The notes under the pieces: model-generated
What the model saw: the letters and a program-made list of their open reading frames with translations, nothing else
The model's database searches: none
Told to the model about the DNA's origin: nothing
Shown: piece by piece, positions 35,957 through 43,176 of the stretch
How positions within the stretch are numbered: the first letter of the stretch is position 1
Layout: each line of letters starts with the position of its first letter
Translations under genes and position numbers: made by a program
Assembly (NCBI RefSeq): GCF_000159015.1
Contig: NZ_DS999545.1
Location: forward strand, 310,001-374,000
Source: Gleimia coleocanis DSM 15436
GTDB lineage: Bacteria; Actinomycetota; Actinomycetes; Actinomycetales; Actinomycetaceae
Length of the DNA: 64,000 nucleotides
Direction: 5' to 3'

Positions 35957-35988
35957 AAAGTCCCACTTCCAAGGAAGCGGGACTTTCT
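35957..35988 (-). terminator. Terminator of the tRNA-Asp/tRNA-Phe transcript
   Basis: Stem AAAGTCCCACTTCC (35957-35970) with GGAAGCGGGACTTT (35973-35986), one mismatch, and an A-run (T-run on the minus strand) at the left, directly after tRNA-Phe. Confidence 0.8.
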
Positions 35989-35990
35989 TG

Positions 35991-36063
35991 TGCCTCCGAC
36001 CGGCGTCGATCCGGTGACCTTTCGATTTTCAGTCGAACGCTCTACCAACTGAGCTACAGAGGC
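35991..36063 (-). tRNA. tRNA-Phe (GAA)
   Basis: 73 nt cloverleaf. Acceptor GCCTCTG/CGGAGGC, D-arm TAGCTCAGTTGGTAGAGC, anticodon loop CTGAAAATC giving GAA, T-arm GGATCGACGCC. CCA is not encoded. Follows tRNA-Asp in the same transcript. Confidence 0.95.
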
Positions 36064-36107
36064 AAGATTGTCACGATATTAAGTTATAAGTATCGCTGGC
36101 AATCCAG

Positions 36108-36181
36108 CGACCCCGACCGGGCTCGAACCGGCGACCTCCGCCGTGACAGGGCGGCGCGCTAACCGACTGCGCTACGGGGCC
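36108..36181 (-). tRNA. tRNA-Asp (GTC), copy 1
   Basis: 74 nt. Acceptor GGCCCCG/CGGGGTC with discriminator G, anticodon loop CTGTCAC (GTC), T-loop TTCGAGC. Identical base for base to the plus-strand copy at 40908-40981, but here CCA is not encoded. Confidence 0.96.
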
Positions 36182-36194
36182 TTAAGACTTGATA

Positions 36195-36224
36195 AGTCTA
36201 TCTGGTTTTAGCGTGTGAATGCAA
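36195..36224 (-). promoter_or_regulatory. Promoter of the tRNA-Asp/Phe unit
   Basis: On the minus strand TTGCAT (36224-36219), 18-base spacer, TAGACT (36200-36195), 13 bases before the mature tRNA-Asp 5' end. The same two boxes with the same spacing precede tRNA-Glu. Confidence 0.75.
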
Positions 36225-36388
36225 ATTCAGATTATTAGTTTAGAGTGTGACCCTTATCTCTGACTGTTTTTGTGGTGCGGTGACGTTGTTTCGGTGAATG
36301 GAGTAAGAAACTACGTGGTGTGGACGCGTCACGTGACGGTTAAAGATTTGTATGAGGGGTTCTATTATGTGGCAAATGTGTATAATAA

Positions 36389-36418
36389 AACCCCGATTTT
36401 CTGCTGAAAACCGGGGTT
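36389..36418 (-). terminator. Terminator after tRNA-Lys
   Basis: Imperfect stem AACCCC-GATTTTC / GAAAACC-GGGGTT with an A-run on the left (T-run on the minus strand), just downstream of tRNA-Lys. Confidence 0.75.
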
Positions 36419-36424
36419 AGATGG

Positions 36425-36497
36425 TGGGCCCACAGGGAATCGAACCCTGAACCCACGGATTAAAAGTCCGTTGCTCTGCCAATTGAGCTATAGGCCC
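36425..36497 (-). tRNA. tRNA-Lys (TTT)
   Basis: 73 nt. Acceptor GGGCCTA/TGGGCCC, anticodon loop CTTTTAATC giving TTT, T-arm CAGGGTTCGATTCCCTG. CCA is encoded directly after the discriminator A. A TAGACT -10 box (36510-36505, minus strand) lies only 7 bases upstream, so the primary transcript has almost no 5' leader. Confidence 0.95.
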
Positions 36498-36550
36498 ATC
36501 ACGAAGTCTAGTTTAGCGGTTTTTTGCTAAACCTCCAAACGTAGGGTTTG

Positions 36551-36802
36551 TTACTCCTTGGTGTTAAAGAAACCGTAGATACTTAAAAGGCTTATAGAGA
36601 CGAGGACGGCGAAGAACCAGGAGGCTAATCCACCGGGGCGAGTGTGTACTAATCCGGCAATCCAGCCACCCAGGAATGCTCCTAAAGCTCCGAGTACTAC
36701 CGTCCACACTAAAATGAGTGAGGAAGTGCCCCGCATGAACAGTCGCGCGATTGCTCCGAAGAGAGATCCGACGATGATGAACCCCGTGATTCCTGTGCCC
36801 AT
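36551..36802 (-). CDS. Transglycosylase-associated (GlsB/YeaQ/YmgE) family membrane protein
   Basis: 83 residues, three membrane helices, with the glycine-rich pattern GSLFGAIARLFMRG...LGALGAFLGGWIAG of this stress-associated family. Despite the name no transglycosylase activity is known. Last gene of the operon running from mscS; 7-base gap after the EamA gene. Confidence 0.85.
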   Translation of the reverse strand: MGTGITGFIIVGSLFGAIARLFMRGTSSLILVWTVVLGALGAFLGGWIAGLVHTRPGGLASWFFAVLVSISLLSIYGFFNTKE

Positions 36803-36809
36803 GATGCTC

Positions 36810-37673
36810 CTAGATGCGACTGTTTGAGGTGGTTAACCATACTGATACTGATACCAGCACCAGGCCGACTACCGCAATCCATCCGGGGATTTGTCCCAGG
36901 AAGATGATACCTATCAGCAGAGAAGTTGTGGGGAGCAGGGCTTTTAACAGGGCAAAGGTAGAAGCATCGAGGCGGCGCATGATGACTTGGTCTAGGGAGT
37001 ATGGCACCAGAGTAGACATAGTGGCAACTATGAGGAGAGACTTAAAGAGATTTAAGTCTTGTGCCACGGTAGTGAAGGAACTGAAAGCCACCGGAGAATA
37101 AATGATGGTGGCGGTGAAACAGCCGATTGCGAGGGAGTGAAGCCCACCGGTTGCAGATACTTTTTTGCCGAGCATAATGTATCCGGCCCACGCAGTGCCA
37201 CCCAGTAAAGAGAATATAATGCCGGCTTCTACGTTGGGGTTGGTGAAATCTAAGGCGAAGCCGGAAATGCAGATGACTCCACCTAATGCAAGTAAGGCAG
37301 CGATGCGGGCTTGCCAGGTGCGATTTAAATAGACGGCGAGGCTAATGGGACCCAGGAATTCTAGGGAGACTACAAGCCCTAAGTCGATGCGCGAAACAGC
37401 TTCGTAGAAAATCATATTCATACCGGCCATGACGATGCCGAAGATTGCAGCGGTTTTTACTTGGCGGCTGGTGAGTCCAGCTTTCCAAGGTTGTTGCCAG
37501 AGCATGAGGATGATTGATGCCAGTGCGAAGCGCCACCAGGCGGTGGCGGTGGGGGCGAGTTTGGTGAATACGCCGACGGCTACGGCAGCTCCCATATATT
37601 GGGTGGTGCCTGAGACGATGAAGAGTATTGGTGCGGGTATGGGCTTAAGGATTTTCGCCAGGATTTGATTCAT
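36810..37673 (-). CDS. EamA/DMT-family exporter (RhtA-like)
   Basis: 287 residues with ten predicted helices and two EamA repeats (start: QYMGAAVAVGVFTKLAPTATAWWRFALASIIL). It resembles RhtA-type amino acid or threonine/homoserine exporters; the substrate is not predictable. It overlaps the upstream EEP gene by 4 bases. Confidence 0.85.
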   Translation of the reverse strand: MNQILAKILKPIPAPILFIVSGTTQYMGAAVAVGVFTKLAPTATAWWRFALASIILMLWQQPWKAGLTSRQVKTAAIFGIVMAGMNMIFYEAVSRIDLGLVVSLEFLGPISLAVYLNRTWQARIAALLALGGVICISGFALDFTNPNVEAGIIFSLLGGTAWAGYIMLGKKVSATGGLHSLAIGCFTATIIYSPVAFSSFTTVAQDLNLFKSLLIVATMSTLVPYSLDQVIMRRLDASTFALLKALLPTTSLLIGIIFLGQIPGWIAVVGLVLVSVSVWLTTSNSRI

Positions 37674-38578
37674 TTTTCCAGGGTAATTAGGACTGGGCTG
37701 TGGTCTGAGATGGGAGATTTTAGTGAGGTTGCGTGCATTTGGGGTGTAAATGCGGTTGTTGTGGGGCTATCTATTTTTCCCCAAGGGCGAATGTATACGC
37801 AGTAGTCGATAGATTTTTTCGGCGCTACCACGGGAAAACTTGGGGTGGTGGCTATGTGCATATTTTCATTTTTGAGTTGGGTGATAATGCGGGTGACTGT
37901 TTTGGCTTCTAAGTTGAAGTCGCCTAAAAGATAGGTGTCTTTTCTGGTTTCGTCGCAGAGTTTTTGCAGGTAGGTAAGCAGGGTTACTAATTGTTTTTCT
38001 GCAGTTTCGGGGTGAATTTCTAAGTGGGTGGTGGCGTAGATAGTTGAGTTAGTTTCAGCTATGAGGGCAACTCTGGATTCGCCGAAGATCGGTTTGCCTT
38101 TAGTGAGTTTGAAAGGATGCCACCAGGCTAGGTTTTTCAGGGCTTTTGTGTGGAAATTATGCCACCGAACTGGGGATTTTTGCAGTGGAAGGAATTGTGC
38201 TTGCAGGGGTTTTTCTTTGAGGGCTAGAAACACTCCGCTGGCGGGCATTAGTCGTTGCCAAGTGAGGGGAAAGAATGTGGCTGGGCGAAGCCGGATGCCT
38301 ATATTTAAACCCAGGTAGGTGGGGGCATAACTTGCCCACTGAAATCCGTATTTACGTAGGGTGTTCCAGATTTCAGTGGGCTGGTTATTTAGTTGGGAGC
38401 GTTTTTGGTAGCGGTCTACTTCCTGGCAGGCAAGTGCTGTCAGGTTTTGCAGACTGGTTGCTTGTAGCAGGTTGTCTAATTCGGTTTCTAAACGGGTGCT
38501 TGGAGTGTATCCGTTTTGCCGTGTGTTAGTTTTTCCGAATTGGATGTTCCAGCTCAGTAGGGTTTTAGTTTTCGTCAT
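37670..38578 (-). CDS. Endonuclease/exonuclease/phosphatase (EEP) family protein
   Basis: 302 residues. EEP core: LLSWNIQFG (metal-binding Asn), ALACQEVD (catalytic Glu), LLGDFNLEA (catalytic Asp/Asn) and SDHSPVLITL (Asp-His at the C-terminus). No signal peptide. It could act on DNA, RNA or phosphoinositide-like substrates; the family alone does not decide. It overlaps msrB by 14 bases and the EamA gene by 4. Confidence 0.85.
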   Translation of the reverse strand: MTKTKTLLSWNIQFGKTNTRQNGYTPSTRLETELDNLLQATSLQNLTALACQEVDRYQKRSQLNNQPTEIWNTLRKYGFQWASYAPTYLGLNIGIRLRPATFFPLTWQRLMPASGVFLALKEKPLQAQFLPLQKSPVRWHNFHTKALKNLAWWHPFKLTKGKPIFGESRVALIAETNSTIYATTHLEIHPETAEKQLVTLLTYLQKLCDETRKDTYLLGDFNLEAKTVTRIITQLKNENMHIATTPSFPVVAPKKSIDYCVYIRPWGKIDSPTTTAFTPQMHATSLKSPISDHSPVLITLEK

Positions 38579-38990
38579 CTGCTTCTTCGAATGAGAGGCT
38601 GACGGAGTTCATGCAGTATCGCTGTCCAGTTGGGGTTTGTGGGGCGTCGTTAAAGATGTGTCCCAGGTGTGAGTCGCAGTTTGCGCAGCGAACTTCGGTA
38701 CGTATCATTCCGTGGGAAGTGTCTTCAAGCAGTCGCACTGCGGTGTCTTCGGCTGCGTAGAATGATGGCCACCCGCAGTGGGAGTCGAATTTTGCGTCGG
38801 ATTTAAAGAGGATCGCATTGCAGGCGCGACAGCGGTAAGTGCCTTCCCGATTTTCGTGTAGCAGAGCGCCTGTGCCGGGACGTTCTGTGCCGGCTTCACG
38901 CAGAACGTGGTATTCCATCGGGGTGAGGATTTCTTTCCACTGTTCGTTGGTGCGCTTGGCAGCTTCAATATCAATCTTAAAATCGCTCAT
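38565..38990 (-). CDS. msrB: Peptide methionine (R)-S-oxide reductase
   Basis: 141 residues, full-length MsrB. Two CxxC zinc motifs (CRACN and CANCD), substrate-binding HCGWPSFY, SHLGHIF and the catalytic Cys in RYCMNSVSL. Repairs oxidised methionine in proteins, in the cytosol (no signal). It overlaps mscS by 4 bases. Confidence 0.95.
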   Translation of the reverse strand: MSDFKIDIEAAKRTNEQWKEILTPMEYHVLREAGTERPGTGALLHENREGTYRCRACNAILFKSDAKFDSHCGWPSFYAAEDTAVRLLEDTSHGMIRTEVRCANCDSHLGHIFNDAPQTPTGQRYCMNSVSLSFEEADDEN

Positions 38991-40600
38991 GATTCTCTCT
39001 TTTCTGCGAAGGTGTCTTTGATTTTCTGCTGTAGTTCAGGATACTCCGTGGTGCGGTCTAAGGCTTCTTGAATGGTCATTTCGCCATCGCGAATTGCGCG
39101 CATAACGGTGGATTCTTCTCTGTGGCGGAAGGCTTCTGCGCCTGGGCCTTGGGTGAGTTTTTGGCGCGCTTCTGCGTCTTCACTGCCAGAGTAGAGTCCG
39201 TGTGCTTGGGTGTTATGGAGGTTGGCGGTGAGTTTGCCAACTTCTGTGTGAGACATGACCAGAGTGGGGTTTTCGTCTTTAGGTTCTGCGTTGGAAGTAG
39301 GGGAGTTTATGGGTTCTGTTTCCGGATTTGTGCGCAGCTCACTGACGCGGTCTTTAAGTCTTTTGCGACGTACTTTGACTGCGCGTTTCTTTGAGGCTTG
39401 GACGCGGGCTTCTTGCGCGGTTTTAGCAGGGCTGTGGGAGTTTTCTGAATGGGCTTTGGTAACTTGGGTTTCTTCGGCATTTTCGAGGGCGACAAGTTCT
39501 TGTGCTAGTTTTACGATTTCTTCTTCTGTGCGGTCGTAGAAGATTTCGGTGATTTCTTCTTGCTGGTAGCGGTGGCGTGCCAGTGCATAAGGAGCATTTT
39601 GGATAATCCAGTTCACCAGGTTTTCTCTTAGGTAGCATTTGAGGTCCCAGAGCTTGCCAGAGTTATCTGCAGAGATGACGACGCGCACAATAATCCATTG
39701 TTCGTTTGAGTCTGTAACTTGTACGTTTACGGTGCGTTTATCCCAGAGGTCAGTGTGTGCTAGCAGACGGTCTACTTCTTGGCGAATGAGGTTTACGGGG
39801 GCGCGCCAGTCTAGTTTGAGTTCGACGGTGCCTAGTAGTTTGGCGTGGACGCGGGTCCAGTTTTCAAATTTGTTTTTTGTGAAAGTGGTTGAGGGCAGAA
39901 TGATGCGGCGATCATCCCAGACGCGAAGCACTACGTAGGTGAGGGTGATTTCTTCTACAGTGCCGTTTAAGCCATCGACGCTGAGTTGGTCGCCTACGCG
40001 GATAGCGTCGGTGAAGGTTAGTTGTAGGCCTGCGAAGGTGTTTGAGAGGGAGTCTTGTGCGGCCAGGCCGGCAACAAGGGAGATTACGCCTGCAGAGGCA
40101 AGTAAGGATCCCATTAGGACGCGCGCTTCCGGGAAGGTAAGCACGATGGAAACGGTTGTGAGGATGACGATTACTGCTTGTAGGATGCGGCTAATCATCT
40201 GGGCTTGCGTGGTGAGGCGTCGGGAAGCGTTTTGCATGGAGCGTGCTTGGGCGACGTCGTGGATGGTGTTGGCAGCAGCGTAGCACAGCCAACCTACGCA
40301 GGCGATGGTGAGGATTAGGGATATGTGGTGGATGGGTTTAGTCCATATTTCGTCTGCGGGCAGTTGTTCGCGGGCAAATTTTATGCCGAGCCAGGTTCCT
40401 AGGGTGGGGAAGAGAAGTAGGAAGGGGGTGCGGATGCGTTTATTGAGGATGCGGATGGCTTCGCTTCGTTTGGCGATCACGCGGATTATCGCCCAGCAGA
40501 TAACTCCGATTAGGAATGTTACGAGGGCGCCCACGGCAGCACTCAGTACAAAATGCAGGATATCTACAGCTTCATCTACTGCGGTTTCAGTGGTTTCCAT
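38987..40600 (-). CDS. MscS-family mechanosensitive ion channel with long C-terminal tail
   Basis: 537 residues. Membrane helices at about 12-38, 55-70, 80-105 and 140-190, the last with a glycine/alanine-rich pore helix (LMGSLLASAGVISLVAGLAAQDSLSNTFAGLQL). The beta domain follows (VGDQLSVDGLNGTVEEITLTYVVLRVWDDRRIILPSTTF). A cytoplasmic extension of about 180 charged residues beyond the MscS fold is unusual and of unknown role. First gene of the operon. Confidence 0.92.
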   Translation of the reverse strand: METTETAVDEAVDILHFVLSAAVGALVTFLIGVICWAIIRVIAKRSEAIRILNKRIRTPFLLLFPTLGTWLGIKFAREQLPADEIWTKPIHHISLILTIACVGWLCYAAANTIHDVAQARSMQNASRRLTTQAQMISRILQAVIVILTTVSIVLTFPEARVLMGSLLASAGVISLVAGLAAQDSLSNTFAGLQLTFTDAIRVGDQLSVDGLNGTVEEITLTYVVLRVWDDRRIILPSTTFTKNKFENWTRVHAKLLGTVELKLDWRAPVNLIRQEVDRLLAHTDLWDKRTVNVQVTDSNEQWIIVRVVISADNSGKLWDLKCYLRENLVNWIIQNAPYALARHRYQQEEITEIFYDRTEEEIVKLAQELVALENAEETQVTKAHSENSHSPAKTAQEARVQASKKRAVKVRRKRLKDRVSELRTNPETEPINSPTSNAEPKDENPTLVMSHTEVGKLTANLHNTQAHGLYSGSEDAEARQKLTQGPGAEAFRHREESTVMRAIRDGEMTIQEALDRTTEYPELQQKIKDTFAEKRES

Positions 40601-40693
40601 ACTTTTTAGAATACCGGTTGCAACTAAAAATAGCTGTTACAAAATCTGGGTTTTACCTTAGTTTTCTGGGGGTTTTTAGAGGTGCAAAAGGCT

Positions 40694-40709
40694 TGTGACC
40701 AGGGTCACG
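40694..40709. promoter_or_regulatory. CRP/GlxR-like palindrome between mscS and tRNA-Glu
   Basis: TGTGACCAGGGTCACG matches TGTGA-N6-TCACA at 9 of 10 positions. It lies just upstream of the tRNA-Glu promoter -35 box and 94 bases upstream of the divergent mscS start. Confidence 0.45.
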
Positions 40710-40719
40710 GCTTATTGAT

Positions 40720-40749
40720 TTGCATTGTGGTACGCAGATTGCATAGACT
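40720..40749 (+). promoter_or_regulatory. Promoter of the tRNA-Glu/Asp unit
   Basis: TTGCAT (40720-40725), 18-base spacer, TAGACT (40744-40749). Same boxes and spacing as the promoter of the minus-strand tRNA-Asp unit. Confidence 0.8.
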
Positions 40750-40820
40750 TAAATAGTTCCAAGCGGGAAAGTGAAACCGGATGAGGAATCAGCCGGGTCG
40801 CCTACCAGGAAGAACAATAG

Positions 40821-40893
40821 GCCCCCATCGTCTAGCGGCCTAGGACACCGCCCTTTCACGGCGGCGGCACGGGTTCGAATCCCGTTGGGGGTA
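40821..40893 (+). tRNA. tRNA-Glu (TTC)
   Basis: 73 nt. Acceptor GCCCCCA/TGGGGGT, anticodon loop CTTTCAC (TTC), T-arm CGGGTTCGAATCCCG. CCA is not encoded. Confidence 0.95.
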
Positions 40894-40907
40894 CTATTTT
40901 TATTTTT

Positions 40908-40981
40908 GGCCCCGTAGCGCAGTCGGTTAGCGCGCCGCCCTGTCACGGCGGAGGTCGCCGGTTCGAGCCCGGTCGGGGTCG
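40908..40981 (+). tRNA. tRNA-Asp (GTC), copy 2
   Basis: 74 nt, identical to 36108-36181 but in the opposite orientation. Here CCA is encoded (40982-40984). Confidence 0.96.
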
Positions 40982-40990
40982 CCACAAATC

Positions 40991-41014
40991 CCCTCGCAAG
41001 ATGCGAGGGTTTTT
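40991..41014 (+). terminator. Terminator after tRNA-Asp
   Basis: CCCTCGCA-AGA-TGCGAGGG followed by five T residues. Confidence 0.9.
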
Positions 41015-41093
41015 CTGTATCTACCGTAAAAATAGTGTTCAGCTAAAACTGCATTCCTAAAACGCTTAGCCAGGAAAACAAAGGAACGTAAAA

Positions 41094-41732
41094 ATGACTC
41101 GTTTTCGTCGCCCAGCCATGCTCAGCTCAGAACAAGCAGAAAATATCATCGGCGCTGAAAACCCAGCCGTAACTCTCCATCTGGCACAAACCGCAGCTCG
41201 TTCACTAATTGGTCTCACCGACGAAGAATTTACCGAAGAAGCTGCCCAAAACCTGGTGCAAACCATTAAAGAACACGGTATTGACGTAGTCGCCGACCTT
41301 TGGGAAAACCAGCCACCTTACACACTTCCTGGAGCTTTCTGGCGCATCTTCCTCTTTCACCAGTGGTATCAGCGCGACAAAGAAACTGTTGAAAACCGCT
41401 TTGCGGAAGGTATTTTCACGCTACAGGCAAGTGGACATGCAGGCGCAGTTGAAAAGCTCAACCTTGGCGCCCTTGGGAAAGAAATTGACGCACTATTTAA
41501 CGGAGAAATCCGTATTTCTCAAACTGAATGGGGACGCCTCACCCCACTTCTGGAACGCGTTGCCGTTGCCATGTGGGTGCTCGCAACCGGTGCTACCTAC
41601 GGAAATACTTGGATTGAATCAGATGCCGACGAACTAGCTACTGAAGTAACTCGCCGCGCGAAGGCGCTTTCCACCACCGCGGAAGAGTTAAAACTCGCGG
41701 CAGATCGTGACGCCTCTGGCAATCTCTTCTGA
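41094..41732 (+). CDS. Conserved cytosolic protein of unknown function
   Basis: 212 residues from ATG 41094 with AAAGGAACG upstream. Almost entirely helical, with no signal or membrane segment. Blocks such as GLTDEEFTEEAAQNLVQTIKEHG and PGAFWRIFLFHQWYQRD look conserved, but I cannot place the family. Stand-alone gene between the tRNA unit and the Nudix gene. Confidence 0.75.
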   Translation: MTRFRRPAMLSSEQAENIIGAENPAVTLHLAQTAARSLIGLTDEEFTEEAAQNLVQTIKEHGIDVVADLWENQPPYTLPGAFWRIFLFHQWYQRDKETVENRFAEGIFTLQASGHAGAVEKLNLGALGKEIDALFNGEIRISQTEWGRLTPLLERVAVAMWVLATGATYGNTWIESDADELATEVTRRAKALSTTAEELKLAADRDASGNLF

Positions 41733-41863
41733 ACTGTTGTTTTATGGGAAAATAACACTGCCCTCGTACCAGCAGAATAAACACGGTAGAATCGATAGTA
41801 GATTTGTCCTATTCGTAAAATCTTGCACCCGAGGGTTCAAGTACAAACATAAGTAGATATGCC

Positions 41864-43144
41864 GTGTCCTCTGCTCATCCTGTTCCCGGTCCGAAAGAAA
41901 AATCCGGGCCACAAACTACGGGCAGTAATGCTAAACCCATTGCGCGTCGAGGTTCCCTCACCCGACCCAGCCCTATTCCCTCACGCATCGTGCGTTCCGC
42001 CGGTGCGCTCGTTTGGCGTCCAGCAGACAGCGCCCAGCCACCGCAGGTTGGAAAACAATATAAAGCTGACGAAATCGAAGTTCTCTTAGTACACCGTCCT
42101 CGCTACGATGACTGGTCCTGGCCAAAAGGTAAAGCAGAACTTAACGAACCTCTTCTAGCTGCCGGTGTACGCGAAGTAGAAGAAGAAACAGGAATCCTAG
42201 TCAGCCTTCACGCGCCACTCACCGCGCAACGATACCGACTAGGAATGGGACAGACTAAGGAAGTCTACTACTGGGTAGGCATTCCCGTATCAGAAACCGG
42301 AGTCGCAATATCTCGCCCACCGGTAACTCCCGCTCCGAAAAAAGAAATTGATGAGGCGCGCTGGGTTAAGCCTGAGCAAGCTCGCGAAATGTTGACTCGA
42401 CGTGGCGATCGCCGTCTCTTAGACGACTTGGTGGCGCGCGCCGAAAATGGCTCTTTATTTACTGCTACCCTCGCCTTTGTGTCTCACGCCCAATGCGTAG
42501 GAAAACACCGGGTAGAAGCAGAACGTACACTCTCACGCGTAGGAACTCGTCAGGCAATTGAGCTCATCGACATGCTTTCCGCTTTGGGAGTAACTCGCTT
42601 ACTCACCAGCCCAGCAAAGCGTTGTCGAGGTACTTTAGAACCTTATGCCACGGTTTCCGGAGCCACTCTTAGCGTCGCTGACGAACTTAAACTCTCCCCA
42701 GAATACAGCTACGTACCAGCGCCTAAACCAGCATCCGCCACTAAGAGGCTCGTTCCATCACCAGCGATGTTTGCTACCCGCGTCGCCGGGCAATTGAAAG
42801 TTCCAGCAGTTTCGACGCAAGTTGAAGAACCTCAAGCACCAGTCGCTAAGCCTGAGATTCCGTTCACCGCAGTGAAATTGGAAAGTGCCCGCGAAGTAGT
42901 GGCAAAACTAGTCGCGCATCCGGGGACACCGCTGGCAGTTAGCGCGCACCCAGAGCTGGTGGAATATATGCTCAAGCCCCTGGTAGAAGCCGCTTCTATT
43001 AACGTAGCGCGACAATTTCCAGAGGGTGATGCCTATGACCACACCGCACAGCTGACGGTAGTACACGTAGCCTACCCGCACGGTAACGAAAATAAACCAG
43101 AGGTAGTCGCCGTAGAAGTACACCGCGCCACCGAACGCGGTTAG
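41864..43144 (+). CDS. Nudix hydrolase with histidine-phosphatase-like domain (MutT1 type)
   Basis: 426 residues from GTG 41864, with a TAGATA box just upstream (near-leaderless). Residues about 40-185 are a Nudix domain with the full box GKAELNEPLLAAGVREVEEETGI. The C-terminal about 220 residues match the histidine phosphatase part of mycobacterial MutT1 (8-oxo-GTP and Ap4A clean-up): GTRQAIELIDMLSALGVTRLLTSPAKRCRGTL and SAHPELVEYM. The RHG start motif reads SHAQ, so the essential arginine is lost, and an Ala/Pro-rich insert sits before the second half. Phosphatase activity may be weak or absent. Confidence 0.85.
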   Translation: MSSAHPVPGPKEKSGPQTTGSNAKPIARRGSLTRPSPIPSRIVRSAGALVWRPADSAQPPQVGKQYKADEIEVLLVHRPRYDDWSWPKGKAELNEPLLAAGVREVEEETGILVSLHAPLTAQRYRLGMGQTKEVYYWVGIPVSETGVAISRPPVTPAPKKEIDEARWVKPEQAREMLTRRGDRRLLDDLVARAENGSLFTATLAFVSHAQCVGKHRVEAERTLSRVGTRQAIELIDMLSALGVTRLLTSPAKRCRGTLEPYATVSGATLSVADELKLSPEYSYVPAPKPASATKRLVPSPAMFATRVAGQLKVPAVSTQVEEPQAPVAKPEIPFTAVKLESAREVVAKLVAHPGTPLAVSAHPELVEYMLKPLVEAASINVARQFPEGDAYDHTAQLTVVHVAYPHGNENKPEVVAVEVHRATERG

Positions 43145-43176
43145 AAACCCACTCAGAGGTATATACTTTCAGTATT

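Noticed and set aside
40749-40985. 78-residue minus-strand frame (MATPTGLEPATSAVTG...)
   Set aside because: It lies entirely over tRNA-Glu and tRNA-Asp; this is a well-known spurious translation of tRNA genes.
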